Part shown: piece after piece, positions 36,899 through 46,241 of the stretch | Numbering within the stretch: the first letter of the stretch is position 1 | How the letters are laid out: the number at the start of each line of letters is the position of its first letter | Made by a program: the position numbers and the translations under genes | Assembly: GCF_902498995.1 (NCBI RefSeq) | Contig: NZ_CABVLY010000024.1 | Location: 1 to 64,000 of the forward strand | Source: Burkholderia anthina | Lineage (GTDB): Bacteria; Pseudomonadota; Gammaproteobacteria; Burkholderiales; Burkholderiaceae | Direction: 5' to 3' | Length of the DNA stretch: 64,000 nt | The notes under the pieces: model-generated | The model's database searches: none | The model's input: the letters and a program-made list of their open reading frames with translations, nothing else | Told to the model about the DNA's origin: nothing

Positions 36899-38113
36899 TC
36901 AGACGATTTGCAACAGCAGGCCCTTCAGATATTCGCCTTCCGGGAACGCGGCGAGCAACGGGTGATCGACGCCCGCGCCGAGCCGCTTCAGGATGCGCGC
37001 ATCGACCTTCGCGTCGGCGGCCGCGCCCGCGACGATCTTCTGGAACAGATCCATGTCGATCGCGCCCGAGCACGAATACGTGAACAGCAGGCCGCCCGGA
37101 CGCAGCAGCTTGAAGCCGCTCAGGTTGATGTCCTTGTAGGCGCGCGCCGCGCGGTCGACGCTGTCGCGGGTCGGCGCGAACTTCGGCGGATCGAGCACGA
37201 TCAGGTCGAAACGCTCGCCTTCGTCGACGAGGCGGCGCAGCGTCTTGAACGCATCGGCGTCGAGCCAGGTCGCGCGTTCGGCGTCGAAGCCGTTCGCCAC
37301 GACGTTCTGCTGCGCGAGCGCGAGCGCGTCGCCCGACGAGTCGATCGACACGACGCGCGTCGCGCCGCCCTTGAGCGCGGCGAGCGAGAAGCCGCCCGTG
37401 TAGCAGAAGCAGTTCAGCACGTCGCGGCCGGCCGCGTACTGCGCGACGAGCGCGCGGTTGTCGCGCTGGTCGACGTAGAAGCCCGTCTTGTGGCCGTTGG
37501 GCACGTCGACGTGATACCGCACCCCGTTTTCGTTCGAGATTAGCGTCGCGGGCGGCGCGTCGCCGGCGAGCACGCCGGTCGTCTGTTCGAGCCCTTCCTT
37601 GTCGCGGATCGATACGTCCGAGCGTTCGTACACGTTCGGACAGCCGGTCGCGCTGCTCAGTGCCGCGACGATCGCGTCCTTCCATGCTTCCACGCCGGCG
37701 GCCATGAACTGGCACACGAGCTGGCCGCGCGGCGCGGCGCCCGGTTCGGCCGTGTCCGCAATGTAGTAGTCGACGATCAGCCCCGGCAGCCCGTCGGCCT
37801 CGCCGAACACGAGCCGCACGGCGCCCGTGCCCGACACCATCGTCGTGCGGTGCGCGACCGCACGCTGCACGCGGCGCTTGAAGAACGCGTGGTCGATCGG
37901 TTCGTTCTCGTCGAAGCTCCATACGCGCACGCGGATCTGCGACTGCGGGCTGTACGCGCCGCGCGCGAGGAAGCGGCCGTCGTGCGCGCGCACGATCACG
38001 GTCGCGCCGGGCGCGGGCTTGCCGTCGACGCGATCGATCGCATTGGCGTAGATCCACGGATGCCGGCGCAGCAGCGATTTTTCCTTGGACGGTTTGAGTG
38101 TGACGGTTTGCAT
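36899..38113 (-). CDS. rlmI: Class I SAM-dependent rRNA large-subunit methyltransferase (RlmI family)
   Basis: Predicted to methylate cytosine C5 in 23S rRNA (RlmI/YccW type). The 404-residue protein has an N-terminal PUA domain (about 1-70, RHPWIYANAI), a central EEHEA-like region, the SAM motif VLNCFCYTGGFSLAAL and catalytic motif VLDPPKFAP, plus the CSGAIDMDLF motif with a Cys. The start at MQTVTLKPSKE is chosen because the longer reading frame upstream runs antisense-like through xerC. Confidence 0.92.
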   Translation of the reverse strand: MQTVTLKPSKEKSLLRRHPWIYANAIDRVDGKPAPGATVIVRAHDGRFLARGAYSPQSQIRVRVWSFDENEPIDHAFFKRRVQRAVAHRTTMVSGTGAVRLVFGEADGLPGLIVDYYIADTAEPGAAPRGQLVCQFMAAGVEAWKDAIVAALSSATGCPNVYERSDVSIRDKEGLEQTTGVLAGDAPPATLISNENGVRYHVDVPNGHKTGFYVDQRDNRALVAQYAAGRDVLNCFCYTGGFSLAALKGGATRVVSIDSSGDALALAQQNVVANGFDAERATWLDADAFKTLRRLVDEGERFDLIVLDPPKFAPTRDSVDRAARAYKDINLSGFKLLRPGGLLFTYSCSGAIDMDLFQKIVAGAAADAKVDARILKRLGAGVDHPLLAAFPEGEYLKGLLLQIV

Positions 38114-38187
38114 GATCGGATCGAAATGGGCCGCGGGCGAAGCCGGCCGGTGCCGGTCGCCGTGCGCGGCGGGTAAGACGGGACGCG

Positions 38188-39108
38188 TCAGTCGCGCTTC
38201 TTCGCGCGCGGATGCGCGCTGTCGTAAATCTTCGCGAGATGCTGGAAGTCGAGCGACGTATAGACCTGCGTCGCGGCGACGCTCGCATGGCCCAGCAGTT
38301 CCTGCACCGCGCGCAGGTCGCCGCTCGATTGCAGCACGTGCGTCGCGAACGAGTGGCGCAGCACGTGCGGGTGGACGTTGGCGGGAATGCCCGCGGCGAG
38401 CGCCGCGCGCTTCACGCGCTCGCGCACGACGCCCGGCGCCATCCGGTTGCCGCGCACGGACACGAACAGCGGATGCGGGTCGTGCTTCACGAATTCGCCG
38501 CGCACCGCGAGCCACGCGTTCAGCGCGTCGATCGCCTTGCGGCCGACCGGCACCTTGCGTTCCTTGTTGCCCTTGCCGCGCACGGTGACTTCGGCTTCGG
38601 CGAGATCGAGCCAGCCGATCGACCGGTAGCCGTCGGCCTGCGTGTACATCACGTCGAGTCCGACGAGTTCGGCGAGGCGCAGCCCGGACGAATAGAACAG
38701 TTCGAGGATCGCGTGATCGCGGATGCCTTCGGTGGTGTTGGCGAGCGGCGCGTCCATCAGCGCCGATGCGTCGTCGACCGACAGCGCCTTCGGCAAGGTT
38801 TTCGGGCGCTTCGGCGCACGCACCGCGGCGACCGGGTTCGCCGGCATCTCGATGCGCTGCGCGAGCCAGCGGTAGAACGCGCGCCACGCGGACAGCCGAT
38901 GCGAGATCGATCGCGCGGACAGGCCGCCCGCGTGGGCGCGGGCGACCGCGCCGCGCATGTCGGTGGCCGTCAGCGCTTCGAGCGGACGGCCGGACGCGAG
39001 CTTCTTCAGTTCGTCGAGTTCGTGCGTATACGCGCGCAGCGTATGTTCCGACAGCTGCCTGACGTGCTTCAGGTTCGACAGGTAGGCGGCGATCGGATCG
39101 TCGGTCAT
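38188..39108 (-). CDS. xerC: Tyrosine recombinase XerC
   Basis: Site-specific recombinase that acts with XerD at dif to resolve chromosome dimers. The 306-residue protein has the SAM-like N-terminal core-binding domain and a catalytic domain with Arg (SSGLRLAEL), Lys (GKGNKERKVP), HxLR (HPHVLRHSFATH), His (LGHASVAAT) and Tyr (QVYTSLD). The order xerC-DUF484-dapF is the conserved arrangement in many proteobacteria; gap to DUF484 is 13 bases. Confidence 0.96.
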   Translation of the reverse strand: MTDDPIAAYLSNLKHVRQLSEHTLRAYTHELDELKKLASGRPLEALTATDMRGAVARAHAGGLSARSISHRLSAWRAFYRWLAQRIEMPANPVAAVRAPKRPKTLPKALSVDDASALMDAPLANTTEGIRDHAILELFYSSGLRLAELVGLDVMYTQADGYRSIGWLDLAEAEVTVRGKGNKERKVPVGRKAIDALNAWLAVRGEFVKHDPHPLFVSVRGNRMAPGVVRERVKRAALAAGIPANVHPHVLRHSFATHVLQSSGDLRAVQELLGHASVAATQVYTSLDFQHLAKIYDSAHPRAKKRD

Positions 39109-39121
39109 CGCGGGTGCGGCG

Positions 39122-39844
39122 TCAGTGCGGCAGCAGGCGCGTGAGCGCGGCGCTCGCGAGCGTCGCGATCTGCGCGAGGAAATCGGTGGCCATCCCGTCG
39201 TGGAAGCGGCGCGGATCGGGCGAGCCGAGCACGAGCAGGCCGAAGGCGGGCGCGTCTGCGCCGGCGAGCGGCGCGCGCAGCGCGAGCAGCGCGACCGACG
39301 TGGCCGCGCCGTCGCCGGCCGGCGCGGCTTCGCCGCCTTCCGCCGCGTTCGCGGCCGGCACCACCGCGGGCGCGAGCCACTGGGCCGCTTCGAAGCCGGT
39401 GTTCGCGCCGCAGTACGGCGTCGACAGGCCATTCGTGAACAGACGCACTTCCTCGCCGACCTGGCGCGCGAAATCGGCCTGCGCGTAAGTGTCGGCGACG
39501 TCCCATACGCGCAGCGCCGTTTGCGGCACGTCGAACACGTCGGAAATGCCGTCGGCGATCGTGCGCGGCAGCGCGTACGGGTCGCGCTCGGCGATCACGC
39601 GGGCGGTCCAGCGGCTGAACTTCGCGGACAGGCTGTCGTTCTCGTGCCCGTAGCGCACCAGCTCCGCGAGCCGGCGCTCGAGGTGCTTGTTCTTGTCGCG
39701 CAGCATTTCCATCTGCCGCTCCTGCAGCGAGATCGCGGCCTTGCCGTGCGGGTTCGCAAGACGGATCGTCGCGAGCAGTTCCGCGTGTTGCGCGAAGAAT
39801 TCGGGATTGGCGAGCAGGTAGTCGGCGACTTCGCGATCGTTCAT
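39122..39844 (-). CDS. DUF484 family protein
   Basis: 240-residue cytoplasmic protein of the DUF484 family, whose fold resembles a GAF domain. It begins MNDREVADYLLANPEFFAQH, has a coiled-coil stretch (about 45-75) and a GAF-like core. Function unknown; it is nearly always found with xerC and dapF, as here. Confidence 0.9.
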   Translation of the reverse strand: MNDREVADYLLANPEFFAQHAELLATIRLANPHGKAAISLQERQMEMLRDKNKHLERRLAELVRYGHENDSLSAKFSRWTARVIAERDPYALPRTIADGISDVFDVPQTALRVWDVADTYAQADFARQVGEEVRLFTNGLSTPYCGANTGFEAAQWLAPAVVPAANAAEGGEAAPAGDGAATSVALLALRAPLAGADAPAFGLLVLGSPDPRRFHDGMATDFLAQIATLASAALTRLLPH

Positions 39845-39887
39845 GTGACGGGAGCGTTCAGTTATCAGGAGTCAGGACGTTGAAGGG

Positions 39888-40757
39888 TCAGACGTTCAGG
39901 TCGATCTCGCCTTCGAACACGGTCGTGGCGGGCCCGGCCATCGTCAGCGCGGCGGCTTCGTCGCGCGCGCCGTCCCAGCCGATCGTCAGCGTGCCGCCGT
40001 GCGTGTGCACGGTCACCGGCGAATCGAGCAGGCCGCGCCGGATGCCGGCCGCCACCGCCGCGCACGCGCCGGTGCCGCACGCGAGCGTTTCGCCCGCGCC
40101 GCGTTCGTATACGCGCAGTTTCACCTCGTTGCGCGACACGATCTGCATGAAGCCGGCGTTCACGCGCGCCGGAAAGCGTGCATGGCGCTCGATCAGCGGG
40201 CCTTCTTCGCGCACCGGATACGCTTCGGCATCGTCGACGACCTGCACCGCGTGCGGGTTGCCCATCGTCACCGTCGAGATCCAGCGCGTGTGGCCGCCGA
40301 CGTCGAGCGGCCACAGCGTGTCGCGGCCTTCCGTGCGGCCGTCGAGCCCCGACGCGTCGAACGGCACCTGCGCCGGCGCGAACACGGGCGCGCCCATGTC
40401 GACGACGACTTCGCCGTTGTCCTGCATCGTCAGTGTGATCAGGCCCTTCATTACCTGCACGCGCACGGTGCGCTTGTCGGTCAGGCCGCGGTCGCTGACG
40501 AACTTCACGAAGCAGCGCGCGCCGTTGCCGCAGTGTTCGACCTCGCCGCCGTCGCAATTGAAGATCCGGTACTTGAAGTCCACGCCGTCGATGGTCGGTT
40601 TTTCGACGAGCAGCAACTGGTCGGCGCCGATGCCGAAGTGCCGGCTGGCGAGCGCGCGCACTTGCGCTTCGGTGAGCGGCGGCAACGCGCGCGAATAGCC
40701 GTCGAGCACGACGAAGTCGTTGCCCGCGCCGTGCATCTTGGTGAACGAGAGTTTCAC
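39888..40757 (-). CDS. dapF: Diaminopimelate epimerase
   Basis: Converts LL- to meso-diaminopimelate for lysine and peptidoglycan. The 289-residue product carries both catalytic cysteine motifs, NCDGGEVEHCGNGARC and ETLACGTGACA, and begins KLSFTKMHGAGNDFVVLDG after a GTG start at 40757. No in-frame ATG exists near that site, so GTG is favoured although the ribosome site is weak. It is followed by DUF484 and xerC. Confidence 0.95.
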   Translation of the reverse strand: MKLSFTKMHGAGNDFVVLDGYSRALPPLTEAQVRALASRHFGIGADQLLLVEKPTIDGVDFKYRIFNCDGGEVEHCGNGARCFVKFVSDRGLTDKRTVRVQVMKGLITLTMQDNGEVVVDMGAPVFAPAQVPFDASGLDGRTEGRDTLWPLDVGGHTRWISTVTMGNPHAVQVVDDAEAYPVREEGPLIERHARFPARVNAGFMQIVSRNEVKLRVYERGAGETLACGTGACAAVAAGIRRGLLDSPVTVHTHGGTLTIGWDGARDEAAALTMAGPATTVFEGEIDLNV

Positions 40758-41090
40758 AGGGTCCGGGGTTCCATGGCGAACAAGGCGGTCGGCGCGACGA
40801 AGACGATGTGCCGCCATCCCGGGCGGCCTCGTTCGTCGTGCTGATCTCAACCGCAAATGATACATGCAGCGGACAGGGGCGTCCTGCGCGGGCGGGCGGC
40901 GGGTGTCGTTCGGGCGGCGGAGCCGGAAGATGTCGGCCGATCGGCCGACTGGTTGCACGGGCGGCGAGTGGGCAGATTGAGGTGGTGCGGTGTGGCGGGC
41001 GTTGCCAGGGCGAGCGAATCCGGCGGCACGCGCCCGGGCTCTTTGCCCGCGCACGGGACGAACCGCGTGCGTGTTTTCGTACCGGTCAAA
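40758..41090. other. Gene-free stretch between dapF and higBA
   Basis: No coding region is supported. It contains a perfect 18-base palindrome (GTCGGCCGATCGGCCGAC, 40932-40949), possibly a hairpin or a binding site, and GC-rich DNA of random character. Confidence 0.4.
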
Positions 41091-41131
41091 TTGACAACTC
41101 AATCGGGCGATTCGTATAGTCTGGCTATACG
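41091..41131 (+). promoter_or_regulatory. higBA promoter with overlapping operator palindrome
   Basis: TTGACA at 41091-41096 and TATAGT at 41115-41120, 18 bases apart. The -10 lies within a perfect inverted repeat CGTATAG (41113-41119) / CTATACG (41125-41131) with five bases between. This is the expected layout for antitoxin autorepression. Transcription start is predicted about 50 bases before the toxin start. Confidence 0.75.
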
Positions 41132-41176
41132 CCATGCGGGCCATGCCATCGATATCGCCGAGAGTATGGGGGGCCC

Positions 41177-41455
41177 ATGATCAAGTCATGGCAGCACAAG
41201 GGGCTGCAGGCGTTTTTCACGAACGGGAGCGAGGCGGGCATCCGGCCGGATCATGCCCCGAGGTTGCGGCGCCAGCTTGCCCGTCTCGACATGGCGAGTC
41301 AGCCGCTCGACATGAACGTTCCGGGCTGGCACCTTCACCGCCTCGCCGGCGGGCTGGAGGGTTACTACTCGGTGAGCGTGAGCGTCAACTGGCGCCTGAC
41401 GTTCAGGGTCGAGGGCCCCGATGTCGTCCTGGTCAACTATCAAGACTATCACTGA
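41177..41455 (+). CDS. higB: HigB-type toxin (RelE/ParE superfamily)
   Basis: Predicted ribosome-dependent mRNA endonuclease, the toxin of a type II system. The 92-residue product matches the plasmid-maintenance killer family: it opens MIKSWQHKGLQAFF, has the central MNVPGWHLHRLAGGLEGYYSV, and ends NWRLTFRVEGPDVVLVNYQDYH. As in HigBA systems the toxin gene precedes the antitoxin; the gap is 14 bases. Confidence 0.9.
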   Translation: MIKSWQHKGLQAFFTNGSEAGIRPDHAPRLRRQLARLDMASQPLDMNVPGWHLHRLAGGLEGYYSVSVSVNWRLTFRVEGPDVVLVNYQDYH

Positions 41456-41469
41456 GGTCATTCAACGCC

Positions 41470-41772
41470 ATGACTCGCATCTTCAATCCGCCCCATCCGG
41501 GCGAAACGCTGCGTGACGACATTTTGCCGGCGCTCCGCCTGACCGTTACCGAAGCCGCCGCGCAGCTCGGCGTCACGCGGGCGGCGCTGTCGCGCATCCT
41601 GCACGGCCATGCCGGCATCTCGCCCGAAATGGCGCTGCGTCTCGAGGCGTGGCTGGGCGAGGAAAACGGCGGCCGGGCGGATCTGTGGCTCGCGCAGCAG
41701 TCGGCCTACGATCTGTGGCAGGCGCGCGCGAAAGGCGTGCCGAAGGTGACGAGGGCGCAGGCGCGCGTTTGA
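41470..41772 (+). CDS. higA: HigA-type antitoxin (XRE-family DNA-binding)
   Basis: 100-residue antitoxin with an XRE helix-turn-helix (about 28-60: VTEAAAQLGVTRAALSRIL) and the family-typical opening PPHPGETLRDDILPAL. It should neutralise HigB and repress the operon through the palindrome over the -10. The longer reading frame upstream runs out of frame through higB and is not used. Confidence 0.92.
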   Translation: MTRIFNPPHPGETLRDDILPALRLTVTEAAAQLGVTRAALSRILHGHAGISPEMALRLEAWLGEENGGRADLWLAQQSAYDLWQARAKGVPKVTRAQARV

Positions 41773-41797
41773 CGGCGCGCCCGCAGCCCCGACTGAC

Positions 41798-42682
41798 TCA
41801 ATAGAGGCTCGGCTCGCCGGGCGGCCGGGTCTTGAAGCGCTTGTGAACCCAGTAATACTGCTCGGGCATCAGCGGAATCTGTTCCTCGAGGAATGCGTTC
41901 ATCCGCCGCGCGTCGAGATCGTCGTCGCCGGTCGGGTAGTGATCCCACGGCTTGAATACCTTCAGCCGGTAGCCCTTGTAGTTCGGCAGCACCTCGCCGA
42001 TGAACGGCACGACCTGCGCGCGGCCCGTCTTCGCGAGCCGGCCGACGGCCGTCAGCGTGCAGGCGGGCACGCCGAAGAAGGGGACGAACGTCGAATTGCG
42101 CAGCCCGTAATCCATGTCCGCGCCGAGCATCACCGGCTTGCGGTCGCGCAGCCAGCGCAGCACGACGCGCGCGCTGTCCGCGCGGCCGACCATCTCGGCG
42201 TCGAAGCGCCCGCGTGCCTTTTTCGCCTCTTCCTCGAGTATCGCGTTCGAGAACGGCTGGTACAGCGACCCGCAACGGCGGTGCAGCGACCGGTTCAGCC
42301 AGATCGAGCCGGCTTCGATGCCGACGAAATGCAGGCCGAGGAACAGCGTCGGGGGCAGATCGGGATCGGTGAGGTCGACCGCGCTGTCGACCTGGATCAG
42401 TTTCGCGAGCTTGCGCTCGGAGCCGAACCACTGGACGCTGCGCTCGACGTAGCTGCGGATCGCGTGACGGAAGTGCAGGCCCGCCACTTCCTCGCGCCGT
42501 TCGTCGCTCCAGTCGGGGAAGCAGAGTTTCAGATTGATATGTACGATGCGCTTTCGCCGGCTGGGAATCTGGTACAGCAGCCAGCCGAGGCCGTCGCCGA
42601 ACCGTGCGGTCAAGCCGTAGGGCAGCAGGGCGAGCAGCTTCAGCAAGCCGATGGCGAGGTGCGTGCCGAGGCGGCCTAGCAT
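41798..42682 (-). CDS. lpxL: Lipid A acyltransferase (LpxL/HtrB family)
   Basis: Inner-membrane enzyme that adds a secondary acyl chain to Kdo2-lipid IVA. The 294-residue product has an N-terminal hydrophobic segment (about 8-25), the catalytic HX4E motif His118-Glu123 (GLHFVGIEAG), and the GADMDYG and WDHYPTGDD segments of the family. Start at MLGRLGTHL follows GGAGG. Acyl length specificity is not predictable. Divergent from metK. Confidence 0.93.
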   Translation of the reverse strand: MLGRLGTHLAIGLLKLLALLPYGLTARFGDGLGWLLYQIPSRRKRIVHINLKLCFPDWSDERREEVAGLHFRHAIRSYVERSVQWFGSERKLAKLIQVDSAVDLTDPDLPPTLFLGLHFVGIEAGSIWLNRSLHRRCGSLYQPFSNAILEEEAKKARGRFDAEMVGRADSARVVLRWLRDRKPVMLGADMDYGLRNSTFVPFFGVPACTLTAVGRLAKTGRAQVVPFIGEVLPNYKGYRLKVFKPWDHYPTGDDDLDARRMNAFLEEQIPLMPEQYYWVHKRFKTRPPGEPSLY

Positions 42683-42764
42683 GCGGAACCTCCGTGGGGC
42701 CGGCTGGCCGGCACGTTGCGAACAGGGGGGTAGAACAGCGGACGATGCGGCACGGGTGGCGCTC

Positions 42765-42792
42765 TGTGACAATTCACGAAAGCCGCTATAAT
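42765..42792 (+). promoter_or_regulatory. metK: metK promoter
   Basis: TGTGAC at 42765-42770, 16-base spacer, consensus TATAAT at 42787-42792. The predicted transcript would start near 42799, giving a leader of about 150 bases. Confidence 0.65.
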
Positions 42793-42794
42793 AC

Positions 42795-42894
42795 GGGCTT
42801 CGCCGAGTTAACTGACAACTTGCGGGGCGAAGCCGGCTGGCGCGAAGCGCGCTGCCCGGTCCTGGTAATCCGCTAAAGCGTCGCCGCTTCAGGC
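42795..42894 (+). promoter_or_regulatory. metK: Structured metK leader, possible cis-regulatory RNA
   Basis: The region between promoter and gene can fold. GGCTTCGCC (42796-42804) pairs perfectly with GGCGAAGCC (42826-42834), closing a 21-base loop. It is followed by further small stems, including GCGC-GAA-GCGC, CGCT-AA-AGCG and GCTTC-GAAGC. metK is a common target of SAM-sensing riboswitches, but I could not match a known class. A genuine riboswitch is an inference. Confidence 0.45.
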
Positions 42895-42947
42895 CCAACG
42901 AAGCTGGCTACGTGAAACCAACCGTATCCACACAGGAGCCTGAAAAA

Positions 42948-44135
<1,188 letters not shown>

Positions 44136-44160
44136 GCGTCGTTCGCACGAAACAAAAAAA

Positions 44161-44183
44161 CCCCGGCATGCCGGGGTTTTTTT
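44161..44183. terminator. Terminator after metK
   Basis: CCCCGGCATGCCGGGG self-complementary stem followed by seven Ts and preceded by seven As, so it can work in both directions. Confidence 0.93.
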
Positions 44184-44240
44184 ATGCGTGTCGAGCGCCG
44201 CAACGCGGCGATCGTCGCGGGCATTGCCCGCGGCACGGCT

Positions 44241-44582
44241 TCAGCGTGCGCCGAACCCGAACCACCCGGTGCTCGCCGCAAGGCGGCGCGGGCGGTTGAC
44301 GCGGCGCTGCGGGCCGAGCGTGCGACGCAGCGCGAGCGCGCGCAGCGACGACGGCTTCTGCAGCAGCGAGCGCAGGCCGGCACGGCGGGCGAACGCCTGC
44401 GTGCTCACCATCGAGAAAAACGCGTGGAACCACGCGCGGATACCGTCAAGCCGGCTATGCGCGTGCGTGCGCTCGGCGAGCGCCTGCGTGCGTGCGCCGT
44501 GGTGGCGCAGCGAACGGGCGGGAGCGGATGGCACGACGCGCTTCGCAGCGCGGCTGAGACGGGAAGTCAGACGGAATGGCAT
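44241..44582 (-). CDS. Hypothetical very basic protein
   Basis: 113 codons starting MPFRLTSRLSRAAKRV, rich in Arg and low in acidic residues. No family recognised. It ends 58 bases from the metK terminator. The ribosome site is weak (GAAG) and the composition is close to that of GC-rich shadow frames, so it may not be real. It is included because it is the only sizeable frame on the minus strand in a 750-base gap and a homologous frame may exist in relatives. Confidence 0.35.
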   Translation of the reverse strand: MPFRLTSRLSRAAKRVVPSAPARSLRHHGARTQALAERTHAHSRLDGIRAWFHAFFSMVSTQAFARRAGLRSLLQKPSSLRALALRRTLGPQRRVNRPRRLAASTGWFGFGAR

Positions 44583-44818
44583 GTGAACGATGCTTCGCTT
44601 GTATGGATGGCGCCCTTGAGAGCGCACTGGTATGAACGGCCTCGGATGGCGCAACGCATCTTACCGAAAGTCGTTGCGCGCCGCGCCCGCCAGAATTGAC
44701 AGGCCGCGACAGGCTACAGGGGTTTCATGACCGGCAAAAGTCGCCATAAACCCTCGTGCCGCAAGCGCGTGCCGCATACCGCCTGTCGCTGAGGCTCGCG
44801 TCGCGCCGCACAGTTCCC

Positions 44819-44832
44819 TTGAGTCAGATCAA
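44819..44832 (+). promoter_or_regulatory. Candidate Anr/FNR box upstream of the dioxygenase gene
   Basis: TTGAG-TCAG-ATCAA matches the FNR/Anr consensus TTGAT-N4-ATCAA at nine of ten positions, about 102 bases before the dioxygenase start. A GACAAT -10 candidate lies at 44860-44865, consistent with an activator site centred near -45. Confidence 0.45.
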
Positions 44833-44933
44833 ATCGCCGATTGGCATGCCCCTGCGCACGACAATGGTGCTGTTCGAGGCATCCGGCGCCGATTTACAAT
44901 CGTCACATTCACACAATAAACGTCTGGCATCCC

Positions 44934-45707
44934 ATGTCGTCACCATTGCAGTCGGAATCGATCCGCGCGCAAGTCGCGGAATTGCGCGAACGCGGCTTCG
45001 TCGTTGCGCGCGGCCTCGTCGGGGAAGCGCAGTGCGCGGCGCTCAAGCGCGTCGCGGAACGCCAGTTGCAGGAAGCGGCGGAGCCGATCGAATTCGAGGC
45101 GGACCTGCGCTATCCGGGCGCGCCCGAGTCGAAGCATGCGCCGGGCGGGCATACGGTGCGGCGGCTGCTCGACGCGTACGCGCGCGATCCGGCGTTCGCC
45201 GAGCGCGCGATCGCGCCCGAAATCGGCGCGTGGATGCGCGAGTACTTCGGCGAGCAGCCGGTTCTGTCGTGCGCGCATCACAACTGCATGATGACGAAGC
45301 ATCCGGCATACGGCAGCCTCACCGGCTGGCATCGCGATTTCCGTTACTGGTCGTTCGAACGCGCGGACATGGTGTCGGTGTGGCTCGCACTCGGGCCGGA
45401 AACGAACGAAAACGGCGCGCTGTGGCTGGTGCCGGGCTCGCACACGGCCGAATTCGGGCCGGAAGCGTTCGACAATGCGAAGTTCTTCCGCGGCGACCTG
45501 CCGGAAAACCGGAAGATGATCGACGCGGCAACCTGCCCGCCGCTCCAGACGGGCGACGTCGTATTCTTCCACTGCAACACGCTGCATTCGGCAGGGCAGA
45601 ACCGTTCGGACCAGGTGAAGTTCTCGCTGGTGTACACGTATCACGGCGTGAGCAACCGGCCGCTGCCGGGCACGCGTTCGGCGGCGAAGCCGGAAGTGCA
45701 GTTCTAG
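44934..45707 (+). CDS. Phytanoyl-CoA dioxygenase (PhyH) family protein
   Basis: Predicted Fe(II)/2-oxoglutarate-dependent oxygenase, 257 residues. The facial triad is visible: His133 and Asp135 in GWHRDF, and His218 in CNTLHSAGQNR with Arg224 for 2-oxoglutarate. Substrate unknown; bacterial members hydroxylate lipids, ectoine or secondary metabolites. Start MSSPLQSESI. Alone between two terminators. Confidence 0.88.
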   Translation: MSSPLQSESIRAQVAELRERGFVVARGLVGEAQCAALKRVAERQLQEAAEPIEFEADLRYPGAPESKHAPGGHTVRRLLDAYARDPAFAERAIAPEIGAWMREYFGEQPVLSCAHHNCMMTKHPAYGSLTGWHRDFRYWSFERADMVSVWLALGPETNENGALWLVPGSHTAEFGPEAFDNAKFFRGDLPENRKMIDAATCPPLQTGDVVFFHCNTLHSAGQNRSDQVKFSLVYTYHGVSNRPLPGTRSAAKPEVQF

Positions 45708-45767
45708 CAGCGGTTTCGGCCGGCGTGGTCGCCCGACGGGGCGCCGCGGCGGCTCGGCGGATGAAGA

Positions 45768-45791
45768 AACGGGCGGCCCAGGCCGCCCGTT
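45768..45791. terminator. Terminator between dioxygenase and DUF3185 genes
   Basis: AACGGGCGGCC / GGCCGCCCGTT, 11-base stem with a two-base centre, between convergent genes. Confidence 0.8.
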
Positions 45792-45849
45792 GCATTGTGC
45801 GCGGCCCGATCGCGTGACGCGGGCCGTTGCGTGACGCAGACCGCTGCGC

Positions 45850-46056
45850 TCAGCGCTTGCTGGCCGGCATCGCGAGGCCGATCAGGCCGATCAGCATGGC
45901 GACGGCGCCGCCGACGATCAGCAGGATCGTCTTCGTGGCGGGCGAGCCGGTGAAGAAGCGCGACACGTTGTCGTTGATCGAATGAAACGACTGGCCGCCG
46001 AAATACAGCAGCAGGACGCCGCCGACGAGCAGCGCAACCGAGATGACCCGGGACAT
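45850..46056 (-). CDS. DUF3185 small membrane protein
   Basis: 68 residues with two membrane helices (about 5-21 and 44-63) separated by a short loop containing GGQSFHSINDNVSRFFTG, the pattern of the DUF3185 family. Function unknown. Monocistronic. Confidence 0.85.
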   Translation of the reverse strand: MSRVISVALLVGGVLLLYFGGQSFHSINDNVSRFFTGSPATKTILLIVGGAVAMLIGLIGLAMPASKR

Positions 46057-46241
46057 ACCAACCTCGCTGTAACGGTGATTCGAGACGCCGCAGTGTAGGC
46101 GACGAGCGCGGCCGCGTCCATCGCCGTGCGCGCTCGCGCCGCGTTCGCTACCATAGTCGTCGTACGTTTTCCTCGCCGCCGGCGCGCGATGTTCGCGTGC
46201 GGCGCGCGTCCCTTCCCCCGATGTCCTGACGGAACAGACTC

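Noticed and set aside
42795..42947. Known SAM or SAH riboswitch class at metK
   Set aside because: Conserved core sequences of the classes I know were not present; kept only as an unclassified structured leader.
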